The position numbers were made by a program, and so were the translations under genes. The notes under the pieces were generated by a model. That model saw only the letters and a list, made by a program, of their open reading frames with translations. It was not told the DNA's origin and searched no databases. DNA of 64,000 nucleotides from CAYFZO01 sp965223735 (GTDB taxonomy: Bacteria > Pseudomonadota > Gammaproteobacteria > Poriferisulfidales > Oxydemutatoraceae), in the NCBI GenBank assembly GCA_965223735.1, contig OZ245010.1:868001-932000 (forward strand), written 5' to 3'. Shown here piece by piece: positions 1 through 9,241 of this stretch (its first letter is position 1; the number at the start of each line of letters is the position of its first letter).

Positions 1-2
1 CC

Positions 3-380
3 GCGATCGAATTGGCCTTCGACCGCGGCTACCGCAACGACCGCGTCTTTGCGTTGCTGCTCGGCATCAGCAGTATGCTGAAATATTCGTACAACGACCT
101 CGACGAATTATTCCTGCTCGATGAACTTGATCCGCAGAAACTCTATGACAGCGCCAGGAATCTGGAAAGGGTCACGTTACGGTTACGCTTCGAGACGCAC
201 CGTGGAAAGGCGCTGATGGACCTGGGACCGACACACGGGCAAGGCTCATTCGAGGACACGATCAGCCGTATGATCAGCATTCAGGACCTGATGGCCGAAA
301 TCATAGCAGCTAAAACAGAGAGGGTTTTGAACAAGGCCGTACAGAGCGCCACGACCATACTGATCCCGATCGGCCTTTGA
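3..380 (+). CDS. C-terminal part of an unidentified protein
   Basis: The reading frame is open from the left edge of the window and stops at 380, so only about the last 125 residues are visible and the start lies outside. I do not recognise the family. The visible part is mixed charged and hydrophobic with a helical look, without cysteine clusters, nucleotide-binding motifs or membrane segments. It faces icd tail to tail with a gap of about 45 bases, so it is a separate transcription unit from icd/aceA. A TTG at position 12 could be read as a start, but the frame continues upstream without a stop, so truncation by the window edge is more likely. Confidence 0.6.
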   Translation, partial: AIELAFDRGYRNDRVFALLLGISSMLKYSYNDLDELFLLDELDPQKLYDSARNLERVTLRLRFETHRGKALMDLGPTHGQGSFEDTISRMISIQDLMAEIIAAKTERVLNKAVQSATTILIPIGL

Positions 381-424
381 CTCACACTTACACCGCGCAT
401 CGGCACTGAAAAATGCGGGACGGC

Positions 425-1783
425 TTATGCGCTCGCCGAAGCGTCGGAAACGCTCATGTTCTTGATCACCTCTTCACCGAAACCGGAGGTTGTGACCAGA
501 GTGGCGCCCGGCATCAGGCGCTGAAGGTCGGCGGCGACGTCCTTGCGGCTGCCAAGCCGACGTACGCCGGCGGCCAGACCGCCCCTGACGCGGGCAAGGT
601 CATAGGTCACGGTTTTTGCAGCGATTGCGCCGGCGACACCGGCAAGAACGAGATCGGCGGCTTCATTCCAGCCCATATAGCGCAACATCATCTCCGCCGA
701 CAGAATGATCGAGCCGGGGTTGACGCGATTCTTGCCCGAGTACTTCGGCGCACTCCCGTGCGTCGCTTCAAACACGGCGACGGCATCCGATATGTTGGCG
801 CCCGGTGCGATACCAATGCCGCCCACTTGTGCGGCCAGTGCATCGGAAATATAATCACCGTTCAGATTAAGCGTCGCAATGACGTCGTACTCGTCGGGCT
901 TGAGAAGTATCTGCTGCAAAAAGTTGTCTGCAATGACGTCTTTAACGATAATGTCCTTGCCACTCCTGGGATTTTTCAGTTTGCACCAGGGCCCGCCGTC
1001 GATGACTTCGGCGCCGAATTCCTCGGTAACCAGTTCATAACCCCAATTGCGAAAAGCGCCCTCGGTGAATTTCATGATATTGCCTTTGTGCACCAGGGCG
1101 ACCGAACTGCGATCGTTGTCTATGGCGTAACGCACCGCCATTCTGATCAGACGCTGCGAGCCTTCCCTGGAAACGGGCTTGATGCCGATACCTGAAGATT
1201 CGGGGAAACGAATACCCCTGACGTGCATTGTGTTCTGTAAAAAGTCGATGATCTCATGTACATCGTCGGAATAGGCCGGCCACTCAATGCCGGCGTAAAT
1301 GTCCTCGGTGTTCTCCCGGAACACGACCATGTCGGTGGCGGAGGACTGTCTCATCGGAGTCGGCGTGCCCGGGAAATAGCGGATCGGCCGGACGCAGGCG
1401 TAAAGATCAAGCTGCTGGCGGATCGCAACGTTCAGGGAGCGAATGCCTTCGCCGACCGGCGTCGTCAACGGGCCTTTGATCGAAACCGCGTAACTGCACA
1501 TCGCGTCGAAAGCCTCTTGCGGCAGCCATTGATTTTCGCCGTAGATCTCCACCGCTTTCTCACCGGCGTAGATCTCCATCCACACGATCTTGCGGCGATC
1601 GCCATAGGCCAGATTGACGGCCGCATCGACCACGCTCTGCATCACGGGCGTCACGTCAATGCCGATACCATCACCTTCGATAAAGGGGATTACCGGATTA
1701 TCGGGCACCGACAGCGAACCGTCGGCACGACGCGTGATCGCGTCGCCCTGCTCCGGCAATTTTATATGCTGATACGTTGCCAC
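425..1783 (-). CDS. icd: NADP-type isocitrate dehydrogenase
   Basis: The enzyme oxidatively decarboxylates isocitrate to 2-oxoglutarate in the TCA cycle (cytoplasm). The roughly 452-residue product matches the E. coli Icd family throughout: the N-terminal IEGDGIGIDVTP nucleotide-site segment, the substrate-loop region around GPLTTPVGEGIRSLNVA, VFRENTEDIYAGIEW, the catalytic HKGNIMKFTEG stretch, and FEATHGSAPKYSG near the C-terminus. The start was set at a GTG at 1783, preceded by GGAG about five bases upstream. A longer frame reaching 1858 would run back into aceA and adds residues the family lacks. It lies 22 bases downstream of aceA on the same strand, so the two competing isocitrate enzymes are probably one operon. 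Identification is secure; only the start is inferred. Confidence 0.96.
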   Translation of the reverse strand: MATYQHIKLPEQGDAITRRADGSLSVPDNPVIPFIEGDGIGIDVTPVMQSVVDAAVNLAYGDRRKIVWMEIYAGEKAVEIYGENQWLPQEAFDAMCSYAVSIKGPLTTPVGEGIRSLNVAIRQQLDLYACVRPIRYFPGTPTPMRQSSATDMVVFRENTEDIYAGIEWPAYSDDVHEIIDFLQNTMHVRGIRFPESSGIGIKPVSREGSQRLIRMAVRYAIDNDRSSVALVHKGNIMKFTEGAFRNWGYELVTEEFGAEVIDGGPWCKLKNPRSGKDIIVKDVIADNFLQQILLKPDEYDVIATLNLNGDYISDALAAQVGGIGIAPGANISDAVAVFEATHGSAPKYSGKNRVNPGSIILSAEMMLRYMGWNEAADLVLAGVAGAIAAKTVTYDLARVRGGLAAGVRRLGSRKDVAADLQRLMPGATLVTTSGFGEEVIKNMSVSDASASA

Positions 1784-1805
1784 ATCGGCTCCGGCTGAAA
1801 GAGCT

Positions 1806-3083
1806 TCAGAATTGCTCCTCCTCAGTCGAGCCGGTGAGTGCGGTAACCGAGGATGCACCGCCTTGAATTACGGTGGTGACATCGTCAAAGTAGCCGGTGC
1901 CGACTTCAGCCTGATGACTCGAGAAGGTATAGCCCCTGTCGAGCGCCTTGAACTCCCGCTCCTGCACCAGGTCCACATAGGCCGTCATGCCTTGTTCGAC
2001 GTAACGTTCGGCAAGATCAAACATGTGAAACCACATATTGTGGACACCGGCGAGCGTAATGAACTGATATTTGTAACCCATGGCGCCAAGTTCCTTCTGG
2101 AAGCTTGCGATCATCGTGTCGTCGAGTTTTTTCTTCCAGTTGAACGAAGGCGAACAGTTGTAGGCAAGCAACTGTTCCGGGTACTCCCTGCGCACCGCTT
2201 CCGAAAAACGCTTTGCCTCGCCGAGATCTGGCACCGCGGTCTCGCACCACAGAAGATCGGCGTAAGGCGCATAGGCCATGCCGCGCGCAATCGCCTGATC
2301 GAGCCCGGCCTTGGTGCGGTAAAACCCTTCGGGGGTACGCTCACCGGTAACAAACGGCGCATCGTATGGGTCAATATCCGAAGTCAGCAGATCCGCCGCG
2401 TTGGCGTCGGTACGCGCGAGAATGATGGTCGGTGTATTGCAGATATCGGCGGCAAGCCGCGCGGCGATCAACTTCTGGATCGCCTCCTGCGTCGGTACCA
2501 GCACTTTGCCGCCCATGTGTCCGCATTTTTTCACCGACGCCAGTTGGTCTTCAAAATGAACGCCGGCGGCGCCGGCATCGACCATCGCTTTCATCAGTTC
2601 AAACGCGTTGAGCACACCGCCGAAACCGGCCTCGGCGTCGGCGACGATCGGTGCGAACAAGTCCGCACTTTCGTTGCCTTTCGCCCACTCGATCTGGTCG
2701 GCGCGCGCGAAAGTGTTGTTGATGCGCCGCACCACTTCGGGCACGGAATTCGCCGGATACAGCGACTGGTCGGGATACATCTCCCCGGCAAGGTTGGCGT
2801 CGGCGGCCACCTGCCATCCCGACAGATAAATCGCCTTGACGCCGGCTTTGACCTGCTGCAGGGCCTGCCCGCCGCTCAAAGCGCCGAGACAGTTGATGTA
2901 ATCCTTCTCGTGCAACAATTTCCACAGCTTTTCCGCGCCACGCTGCGCATAAGTGAATCCGGACTGCACCGACCCCTGTAAGCGCACGACGTCTTCGGCA
3001 CCGTAAGTGCGTCTGACGTTTCTCCAGCGTGGATTGTCATTCCAATCTTTTTTCAAAGCCGTTGTTCTGGCTTGTTTGCCCAC
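1806..3083 (-). CDS. aceA: Isocitrate lyase
   Basis: The enzyme cleaves isocitrate to glyoxylate and succinate, the first committed step of the glyoxylate bypass. The 425-residue protein carries the active-site signature KKCGHMGGKVLVP at about residues 185-197, with the catalytic Cys, and has the usual length of the bacterial form. Further family blocks include LSGWQVAADAN and the YNCSPSFNWKKKL segment near residue 310. The start is GTG at 3083 behind an AGGAGGGA ribosome-binding site. It precedes icd on the same strand, so both enzymes acting on isocitrate may be expressed together. The 189 bases upstream separate it from divergent rraA and must hold both promoters. No malate synthase gene is visible in this window. 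Confidence 0.97.
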   Translation of the reverse strand: MGKQARTTALKKDWNDNPRWRNVRRTYGAEDVVRLQGSVQSGFTYAQRGAEKLWKLLHEKDYINCLGALSGGQALQQVKAGVKAIYLSGWQVAADANLAGEMYPDQSLYPANSVPEVVRRINNTFARADQIEWAKGNESADLFAPIVADAEAGFGGVLNAFELMKAMVDAGAAGVHFEDQLASVKKCGHMGGKVLVPTQEAIQKLIAARLAADICNTPTIILARTDANAADLLTSDIDPYDAPFVTGERTPEGFYRTKAGLDQAIARGMAYAPYADLLWCETAVPDLGEAKRFSEAVRREYPEQLLAYNCSPSFNWKKKLDDTMIASFQKELGAMGYKYQFITLAGVHNMWFHMFDLAERYVEQGMTAYVDLVQEREFKALDRGYTFSSHQAEVGTGYFDDVTTVIQGGASSVTALTGSTEEEQF

Positions 3084-3272
3084 TTTGCAATCCCTCCTGA
3101 AAGCGTTTTTGCCGGTTGCGGCAACCTGAGTGCGGCTGCCGGAAAATCCAGCCTGAAAACTGACTGAACCAAAGGCGGTTCGAGAAATTAATTTTTTATG
3201 ATAGCAGTTTCACGGCGGCGTGTCGCGCACTTCGGTCCATCGCCAGTCGCCATTCTGATATACTGCCGTGCC

Positions 3273-3761
3273 ATGAGTTTCAACACCGCCGACCTCTGCG
3301 ACGAATACGCCGACCGCGTTTCAATTGCCGAGCCCCTGTTCCGTGATTTCGGCGGCGCGACACGTTTCAGCGGCCCCATCATCACCGTCAAATGCCCCGG
3401 GGACAACTCACCGGTCAAAGCCACGTTGCAAACGCCGGGCAACGGCAACGTGCTGGTGGTGGACGGGGGGGGCTTGCTGAATTTTGCACTGCTTGGCGAC
3501 AGGCTCGGCACAAGCGCAGTGGAAAACGGCTGGGCCGGCCTCGTCATCTATGGCTGCGTGCGCGACTCAGCAGTACTCGCGACGCTGAACATCGGCGTCA
3601 AGGCGCTCGCCGCCTGCCCCCTGAAAACGCCGAAAAAGAATCCCGGCGAAAAAAACATCCGTGTGCATTTTGCCGGCGTCAATTTCACGCCCGGACATTA
3701 CCTGTACGCCGACCCCGACGGAATCATCGTCAGCCCCACTCAAATTGATTGCCGGAATTAA
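3273..3761 (+). CDS. rraA: RraA-family protein (RNase E activity regulator-like)
   Basis: A 162-residue protein of the RraA family. E. coli RraA binds RNase E and dampens mRNA decay; some family members are aldolases or decarboxylases (4-hydroxy-4-methyl-2-oxoglutarate type). Visible family blocks are LCDEYAD at the N-terminus, VVDGGGLLNFALLGDRL near residues 60-76, IYGCVRDS near residue 97 and HYLYADPDGIIVS close to the C-terminus. The start was set at ATG 3273, because an upstream extension reads through probable promoter sequence and is not family-like. It is divergent from aceA and convergent with the transporter ATPase gene that follows. The sequence does not decide whether its role is RNase E inhibition or aldolase activity. 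Confidence 0.88.
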   Translation: MSFNTADLCDEYADRVSIAEPLFRDFGGATRFSGPIITVKCPGDNSPVKATLQTPGNGNVLVVDGGGLLNFALLGDRLGTSAVENGWAGLVIYGCVRDSAVLATLNIGVKALAACPLKTPKKNPGEKNIRVHFAGVNFTPGHYLYADPDGIIVSPTQIDCRN

Positions 3762-3798
3762 CTGAGCCCGCCGCACACCGACGGCGATTACCGGCAAC

Positions 3799-4614
3799 TC
3801 AGAAGAAAACCGGCTTTCTCCGGTGATAATACTTGACGTCGCGGAAACTGCCGACGCTTTCGCTCGCGCCGAGATAGAGTTCTTTTACATCCTCGCGCCC
3901 GCGCATGGCGGACGCTTCACCTTTCAGCATCACCCGGCCGTTTTCCATGATGTAGCCGTAGTCCGCGTGCCGCAAAGCGATCATCGCGTTCTGTTCGGCG
4001 ACCAGGAAACTCACGTTTTCCTGCTTGTTCAGCCTGCTGATGATCTTGAAAACCTCCTCGACGAACTGGGGGGCAAGCCCCATTGAAGGCTCGTCAAGCA
4101 ATATCAGCTTCGGACGCGCCATCAGCGCGCGGCCGATGGCAATCATCTGCTGTTCACCGCCGGAAGTGAGACCAGCATAGCTCTTGCGGCGATCCTTGAT
4201 CTGGGGAAAATACGAATACACCATTTCAAGGTCATCCCTGATCTCGCTGTGGCCCGCGGTTTTGCGGATGAACGAACCGGTCAGCAGATTCTCCTCAACC
4301 GTCAGATGCGCAAAGCAGTGCCTGCCTTCCAGTACCTGAACCACGCCTTCATCGACCAGATCATTCGGTCCCATGTCGGCGATGTCGCGTCCGGCGAGCT
4401 CAATCGTGCCTTTCGTAACCATCCCGCGCTCCGCCTGCAACAGGCTCGAACACGCTTTCAGCGTAGTCGTCTTGCCGGCGCCGTTCGCCCCGAGCAGGGA
4501 AATAATCTTGCCCTCAGGAACGTCGAGCGTGACACCTCTGAGCGCCAATATCACCTGGTTGTAAACAACCTCAATATTGTTGATGACCAATAACGGGCGA
4601 TCTGATTCAGGCAT
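3799..4614 (-). CDS. livF: Branched-chain-type ABC transporter ATPase, LivF-like
   Basis: One of the two ATPases of a branched-chain-amino-acid-type (HAAT) importer. Walker A is GANGAGKTTT, the ABC signature is the variant LTSGGEQQMIAIGRAL, and Walker B is KLILLDEPSMGLAP followed by the FLVAEQN switch region. This is the pattern of LivF rather than LivG, whose signature contains YGLQKR here. The start was placed at ATG 4614, giving about 271 residues; an in-frame ATG at 4632 is possible. It is the last gene of the cluster and sits behind an intrinsic terminator (4643-4678) that separates it from the binding-protein gene, suggesting reduced, read-through expression. The substrate cannot be inferred from this subunit. 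Confidence 0.93.
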   Translation of the reverse strand: MPESDRPLLVINNIEVVYNQVILALRGVTLDVPEGKIISLLGANGAGKTTTLKACSSLLQAERGMVTKGTIELAGRDIADMGPNDLVDEGVVQVLEGRHCFAHLTVEENLLTGSFIRKTAGHSEIRDDLEMVYSYFPQIKDRRKSYAGLTSGGEQQMIAIGRALMARPKLILLDEPSMGLAPQFVEEVFKIISRLNKQENVSFLVAEQNAMIALRHADYGYIMENGRVMLKGEASAMRGREDVKELYLGASESVGSFRDVKYYHRRKPVFF

Positions 4615-4642
4615 GGTGTTCGCTCTGTTCATACAGGGGTAT

Positions 4643-4678
4643 AAAAAGCGGGCAAGGGAAGCGGCTTCCCTCGCCCGC
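4643..4678 (-). terminator. Intrinsic terminator between binding-protein and livF genes
   Basis: A hairpin at 4648-4678 pairs GCGGGC-A-AGGGAAGC with its complement across a very short loop, with one mismatch. On the minus strand it is followed by five T residues (4643-4647). It lies 38 bases after the binding-protein stop and just upstream of the livF start. Partial termination here would make the periplasmic binding protein more abundant than the last ATPase, a common arrangement in ABC operons. Confidence 0.75.
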
Positions 4679-4715
4679 ATGATTTTCCTTTATGACATCT
4701 CAGCCGATAAGCAGA

Positions 4716-6056
4716 TCAGATGTCAAAGTTGTCGCGTGAGTCTTTGTTGGAGCAATCACGCTTCGGAAACTCCGGATGCTCTTCCGCATACTTTTCAGCA
4801 TTGGAATCGACAACCGATTGAGAGAAGTCGCTGCGACCCTCAATCCAACCGCTGACGAGTTCCCACTTACGCGCATTCGCGTCCCATTGCTGGAAACGCG
4901 CCGTGTGCAGCGCAGCGTGATCAAGACAGCTCACCTTGATCGGCGGAACAACATCGGCAAGCCCCATCCTGTCCAGATCGTCCTGGGTCAGTTCAATATT
5001 CTCAAAGCCCCAACGGACCATCGAACTGGTCAGTTTCTTGCCGAAACGCTTCTGAGCGACCCGGATCGCTTCGGAAGACATCACCGCAGCCCAAATCCCC
5101 AGATTCCAATAGACACTGCCGATACGGCTCTTGTCTTCCAGGTCACCTTCACCCGCGTTGTAGAGCGTCTCAATGATGCTCCGGGCAGCGGGGTAGTCGG
5201 CACCCGCGCGGTGAACGGTCACCGCCTGATAGCCGTTGGCAGCCTTGCCTGCGGGAATAACGTCTTCGTCAGAGTTACTCCACTCGTTCCCGATCACCCG
5301 GGACACGGAATAGCCGTTACGCACGGCCGTCTGCATGGCAACCGGGTTCATCACGCCCCAGCCGCGCAGGAAAACGTAGGCAGGCTTTAGCCTGCGAATC
5401 TTCAGCCATTGTGCGCCCTGCTCGTTGCCGGGATGCGGCACCTCGATCGGCACATGCTCAAAGCCATGCTGCTCCCCGAGGGAAGTCAGGAATTCATTGG
5501 CTTCGCGGCCATACGGAGAACCGTGGAACAAGGTCACGACCTTCTCGCCTTTGAGCTTGTCAATGCCGCCGAGCTGCTCGCCCATGTGCTTGATCGTCGC
5601 ATACGCGAAGTCATAGGCATTGGTGCCCAACGGGAACTGGTACGGAAACACATCGCCGCGTTCGGTCTCGGTCCTGCCGTGGTTCACGCTGATAATGGAG
5701 AGCTTGTCTTTCCGGCCCTGCTCAATCAGGGATGAGGAAATACCGACGCTCAACGGGTCGAAATAAAGTGCATCACCCAGCTTGCTTTTCTTCTGGCGAT
5801 GATAACACTCAATTCCTTTCGTGCGATTGTATTCAGTCTCGCACTCGTCCCAGACAATCTTAACGCCGCCGATGCCACCATCGCGCTCATTCAGAAGATT
5901 ATAGTAATCGATAATCCCTCCGAAGTAGCCCGTGCCGCCGGCTGCATACGGACCCGTCCTATATACCGGCATCGGCACATAGTAGTCCGCAACAGCCGCG
6001 CTGGTGAGCAACAACATTGCCACCAGGCTGGACGCAACCACTAAAAATTTTCTCAT
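4716..6056 (-). CDS. Periplasmic substrate-binding protein of branched-chain-type ABC importer
   Basis: A 446-residue precursor with a clear Sec signal peptide (MRKFLVVASSLVAMLLL then TSAAVA, cleavage near residue 23) and the type I periplasmic-binding fold of LivJ/LivK-like proteins: a GPYAAGG start, an FGGIIDYYNLLNERDGGIGG segment, and FPYQFPLGTNAYDFAYA near residue 140. It should capture the ligand for the adjacent LivHMGF-like membrane complex. It is longer than LivK, like binding proteins associated with aromatic-acid or amide uptake, but the ligand is unknown. The start ATG 6056 has AAGGAG upstream. The 265-base gap before it (6057-6321) is AT-rich and holds a direct repeat TTAGGGGAT. 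It could carry a separate promoter, but I see no clear consensus. Confidence 0.88.
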   Translation of the reverse strand: MRKFLVVASSLVAMLLLTSAAVADYYVPMPVYRTGPYAAGGTGYFGGIIDYYNLLNERDGGIGGVKIVWDECETEYNRTKGIECYHRQKKSKLGDALYFDPLSVGISSSLIEQGRKDKLSIISVNHGRTETERGDVFPYQFPLGTNAYDFAYATIKHMGEQLGGIDKLKGEKVVTLFHGSPYGREANEFLTSLGEQHGFEHVPIEVPHPGNEQGAQWLKIRRLKPAYVFLRGWGVMNPVAMQTAVRNGYSVSRVIGNEWSNSDEDVIPAGKAANGYQAVTVHRAGADYPAARSIIETLYNAGEGDLEDKSRIGSVYWNLGIWAAVMSSEAIRVAQKRFGKKLTSSMVRWGFENIELTQDDLDRMGLADVVPPIKVSCLDHAALHTARFQQWDANARKWELVSGWIEGRSDFSQSVVDSNAEKYAEEHPEFPKRDCSNKDSRDNFDI

Positions 6057-6321
6057 GAGAAAATACTCCTTAAGATTTCAGGCCCATTCGTCATTCCCGC
6101 TTCCATGCAACCAGACAAATATGCCTTTATTTGTGTGCCCCTTCAGATCCATTGCTTTCGGGCACATTACTATACTAAATACTATTCATACTATGTAGTG
6201 ATTTTAGGGGATAACGCAATAGCCTTCTTAGGGGATGGCGCCAGAGCCATTTAAATCATTGATAGTAAAATAAAAAACTCGATCGCCCGCAGTTCGGCGC
6301 GCCCGGTCCGGCTTCCCGGTC

Positions 6322-7458
6322 TCAATGCGCAAAAGGCCAGCTCCTGAGTTTTTCCTTGTAACGCTGCCACAAAGCCGCAAAACCGCCGGGCTCCTTGATC
6401 AGCAGCAGGATAATCACCACGCCGGTAAGCACTTTCGCGAGGTTTTCCACAAAGGCTGAATCAAGCGCGCCGCCAAGCATCCTGTCGCCGACGAAGCCGA
6501 TCAGGATATCAAACAGGTACACAAAGGCGGCGCCCATGAACGAGCCGGAAATGGTGCCCAGCCCGCCGACGATGATCATGAACAGCACCTGAAAGGCGCG
6601 GTCGAGCTCGTGCATCCTGAGATCGATATTGGTCGTGTATGAGAACGAGAACAGTGCGCCGGCAACCCCGATGTAAAAAGTGCTGATGAAGAATGCGATC
6701 AATTTAGTCGCCGCGACGCGGATACCGATCACGCTGGCGGCGATATCCATGTCCCTAACCGCCAGCATATTCCTGCCGATGCTGCTCCGCACCAAGTTTC
6801 TCGCAATAACCGTCAACAGGATGACGGAAACGAGCACCAGATAGTACTTGCCGACCGTGGTATTGAGGTTGATCGTCGTGATAACCGGCAGGTAGTAATT
6901 TGCCGGGTCAAATGTAATCCAGTTCATCTCGTAATAGCGGGAAGACAGCAACACCACGCCCGCGCGGTCGTAGTTGACAAAGTAAGTGTATGTCGTAAAA
7001 AACCACAAGATGAAATAATGCGCGGCGAGCGTCGATACGATCAGGTAAAAGCCTTTGATCCTGAGGCTCGGCAAACCGAAAACAACACCGACCAGCCCGG
7101 TCACGATTCCGCCCATCACAAACGCCAGCGGCAAAGGCATATCAAACGGGATGGTGTTACCGTCGAAGCGATAAATGAAATTAAACGTCATAATCGCGCC
7201 CATCAGCATAAAGCCGGCGGTGCCGAGCGACAGCTGCCCGGTATAACCGGTCACAATGTTGAGCCCCAGCGCCGCCAATGAAAAAATCATCAGCGGGATC
7301 AGGATTGCCGACAGCCAGTAGTCGTCACCGATCCGGGGAACGATAAACAGCATGACCACCAGGAGCGCATAAACGAACCAGCGGTCCTGCTGCAACGGTA
7401 ACAGGCTCCTGTCCTGCAGATAACCTTCCAGGATCCGCCTGCTCTCGCGGTAAAACAT
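6322..7458 (-). CDS. livM: ABC transporter permease, LivM-like
   Basis: The 378-residue inner-membrane permease of the HAAT importer has about nine to ten hydrophobic segments. LivM-family hallmarks are visible: ALGLNIVTGYTGQLSLGTAG near residues 62-81, LPSLRIKGFYLIVSTLA near 128-144, and the coupling region with DMDIAASVIGIRVAATKLIAF near 237. The C-terminal FIIVGGLGTISGSFMGA-type block is present as FMIIVGGLGTISGSFMGAAF. It lies three bases downstream of livH on the same strand, so translation is probably coupled. It pairs with LivH to form the translocation path. Confidence 0.93.
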   Translation of the reverse strand: MFYRESRRILEGYLQDRSLLPLQQDRWFVYALLVVMLFIVPRIGDDYWLSAILIPLMIFSLAALGLNIVTGYTGQLSLGTAGFMLMGAIMTFNFIYRFDGNTIPFDMPLPLAFVMGGIVTGLVGVVFGLPSLRIKGFYLIVSTLAAHYFILWFFTTYTYFVNYDRAGVVLLSSRYYEMNWITFDPANYYLPVITTINLNTTVGKYYLVLVSVILLTVIARNLVRSSIGRNMLAVRDMDIAASVIGIRVAATKLIAFFISTFYIGVAGALFSFSYTTNIDLRMHELDRAFQVLFMIIVGGLGTISGSFMGAAFVYLFDILIGFVGDRMLGGALDSAFVENLAKVLTGVVIILLLIKEPGGFAALWQRYKEKLRSWPFAH

Positions 7459-7461
7459 CCG

Positions 7462-8391
7462 TCAAACCCTCTCTATACTTTTCTCACCGAACAGCCCCGC
7501 CGGCCTCAACAAAATGAACAGCATCGCCACCATGTAGCCGAACCAGTTCTCAATTCCCTGACCGCCGAACAGATCGGCCACATAGATCTCGCCCACCTTC
7601 TCGGCCACCCCGATCAACAGGCCGCCGACAATGGCGCCCGGGATTGAAGTCAGGCCGCCGACCAGAATCACAGGCAGCCCTTTAAGCACGACCGCGGTTA
7701 ACGTGAATGATACGCTGATGCGGTCAGCCCACAGCAGTCCGGCAACCAAGCCGATAACCCCTGTCACCGCCCACACGATGCCCCAGATACGCGACAGAGG
7801 AATGCCGACGGCCATCGCGGCCATGTGATCGTCGGACACGGCGCGCAATGACATACCGGTCTTGGTTTTCTGAAAAAAGATCGACATGACAAGGATCATG
7901 CTGCCCGCCACGATCGCCGCAAAGATATCAAACGACGAGATGATGACGTCGAACCACGGTATATAGTTGGAAAGGAATATGGGGTCCGGGCTCAGCAACG
8001 TAAAATCAAAAAATTCCGACAATTTGAGCCCGTGTACCGCCGAATCCCAAATGCCCTGAGAAAAGCCTTCGAGGAAAATACTGAGTCCCACCGTCGCCAT
8101 GAACAGCGACAACAGGGATTGGTTGGCGAGCGGACGCATGATGAAACGCTCGATCAAAAGCCCCATCACGACCATCGCGCCGAGCGTCAGAATAAACGCA
8201 TACCAGAATGACACGCCCTGCTCGATCATCTTCACAAAAGTCAAACCGGCAAACAACAGCATCGTGCCCTGAGCAAAGTTAAATACCCCGGACGACTTGT
8301 AAATCAGTACAAACCCGATTGCGACCAGCGAGTACATGATCCCGCTGAGCAATCCGGCAATGACGGTTTCAATAAAAAAAAGCATGGTCAA
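7462..8391 (-). CDS. livH: ABC transporter permease, LivH-like
   Basis: The 309-residue inner-membrane permease has about eight hydrophobic segments. It shows the LivH family pattern: GIMYSLVAIGFVLIYKSSGV near residues 18-37 followed by NFAQG, MRAVSDDHMAAMAVGI in the cytoplasmic coupling loop near residue 185 (here with preceding SL), and a C-terminal VVLKGLPVILVGGLTSIPGA block. It is 25 bases downstream of the livG-type ATPase and three bases upstream of livM, consistent with one polycistronic message ligase-livG-livH-livM-binding protein-livF. Confidence 0.93.
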   Translation of the reverse strand: MTMLFFIETVIAGLLSGIMYSLVAIGFVLIYKSSGVFNFAQGTMLLFAGLTFVKMIEQGVSFWYAFILTLGAMVVMGLLIERFIMRPLANQSLLSLFMATVGLSIFLEGFSQGIWDSAVHGLKLSEFFDFTLLSPDPIFLSNYIPWFDVIISSFDIFAAIVAGSMILVMSIFFQKTKTGMSLRAVSDDHMAAMAVGIPLSRIWGIVWAVTGVIGLVAGLLWADRISVSFTLTAVVLKGLPVILVGGLTSIPGAIVGGLLIGVAEKVGEIYVADLFGGQGIENWFGYMVAMLFILLRPAGLFGEKSIERV

Positions 8392-8416
8392 GTCTCTGTA
8401 AAAATTGCTCCGGCGA

Positions 8417-9241
8417 CTAATGCGCGGTGCCCAGATAGGCCTCGATGACTTTCGGGTTGTTCTTGACCTCTTCCGGTGTGCCGTCCCCTATCTTCTCGCC
8501 GTAATCCATCACAATGATGTGATCGGAAATGTCCATCACCACACTCATATCGTGCTCTATTGCAACAATTGTCGTGCCGAACTCGCGGTTGATCTCCATA
8601 ATGAAGCAGGCCATGTCCTGCTTCTCCTCGATGTTCATACCCGCCATCGGCTCGTCAAGCAACAGCAACTTGGGCTCCATCGCCATCGCCCTGCCCAGTT
8701 CCACACGCTTCTGCAGCCCGTAGGCCAGCTTGTTGACCGGCGTATTGCGGATTGACTGGATCTGCAGAAACCTGATGATCTCCTCAACCTTTTCCCGGTG
8801 CTCGGCTTCCTCGCGGCGCGGCCTGCCGAAATACACTATCTGCTCGATGAAATTCGCTTTCATCTTCAAATTCCTGCCGGTCATGATGTTGTCGAGCACG
8901 GTCATGCCCTGAAACAATGCAATGTTCTGGAAAGTGCGCGAGATGCCCCAAACCGCCGCGTTGTGCGCACGCATATGCCTGACCATGCGGCCATCGAAGC
9001 TGATCGTGCCCCTCTGCGCACGATAGACGCCGTTGATCACGTTCAGCATCGAACTCTTGCCCGCGCCGTTGGGGCCGATCAGCGCGCAGATCTCATTCTC
9101 CATGACGTCAAAACTGATGTCAGTGATTGCCGCAACGCCCTTGAAACTGAGCGTGACGTGATTGGCGCTCAGCAATGCCCTGCGCCCGCCGGACGCCGCC
9201 GAATTCAGTTGGTTCTGCATGGCAACGTCGCTCATTGTCAT
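8417..9241 (-). CDS. livG: Branched-chain-type ABC transporter ATPase, LivG-like
   Basis: The 274-residue ATPase has Walker A GPNGAGKSSM, a LivG-type signature region (LAYGLQKRVELGRAMA), and Walker B KLLLLDEPMAGMN followed by TTIVAIEHDMSVVM. The LivG C-terminal tail GTPEEVKNNPKVIEAYLG is intact. Its ATG at 9241 overlaps the stop of the upstream acyl-CoA ligase-like gene as ATGA, a strong sign of translational coupling. With LivF it would form the heterodimeric motor of the importer. The coupling to an AMP-binding enzyme suggests the imported ligand is an acid that is activated to a CoA thioester, which is an inference. Confidence 0.93.
   Translation of the reverse strand: MTMSDVAMQNQLNSAASGGRRALLSANHVTLSFKGVAAITDISFDVMENEICALIGPNGAGKSSMLNVINGVYRAQRGTISFDGRMVRHMRAHNAAVWGISRTFQNIALFQGMTVLDNIMTGRNLKMKANFIEQIVYFGRPRREEAEHREKVEEIIRFLQIQSIRNTPVNKLAYGLQKRVELGRAMAMEPKLLLLDEPMAGMNIEEKQDMACFIMEINREFGTTIVAIEHDMSVVMDISDHIIVMDYGEKIGDGTPEEVKNNPKVIEAYLGTAH

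Noticed and set aside
6057..6321. Promoter for the binding-protein gene
   Set aside because: AT-rich with TATA-like strings, but no pair of boxes at acceptable spacing that I could defend.
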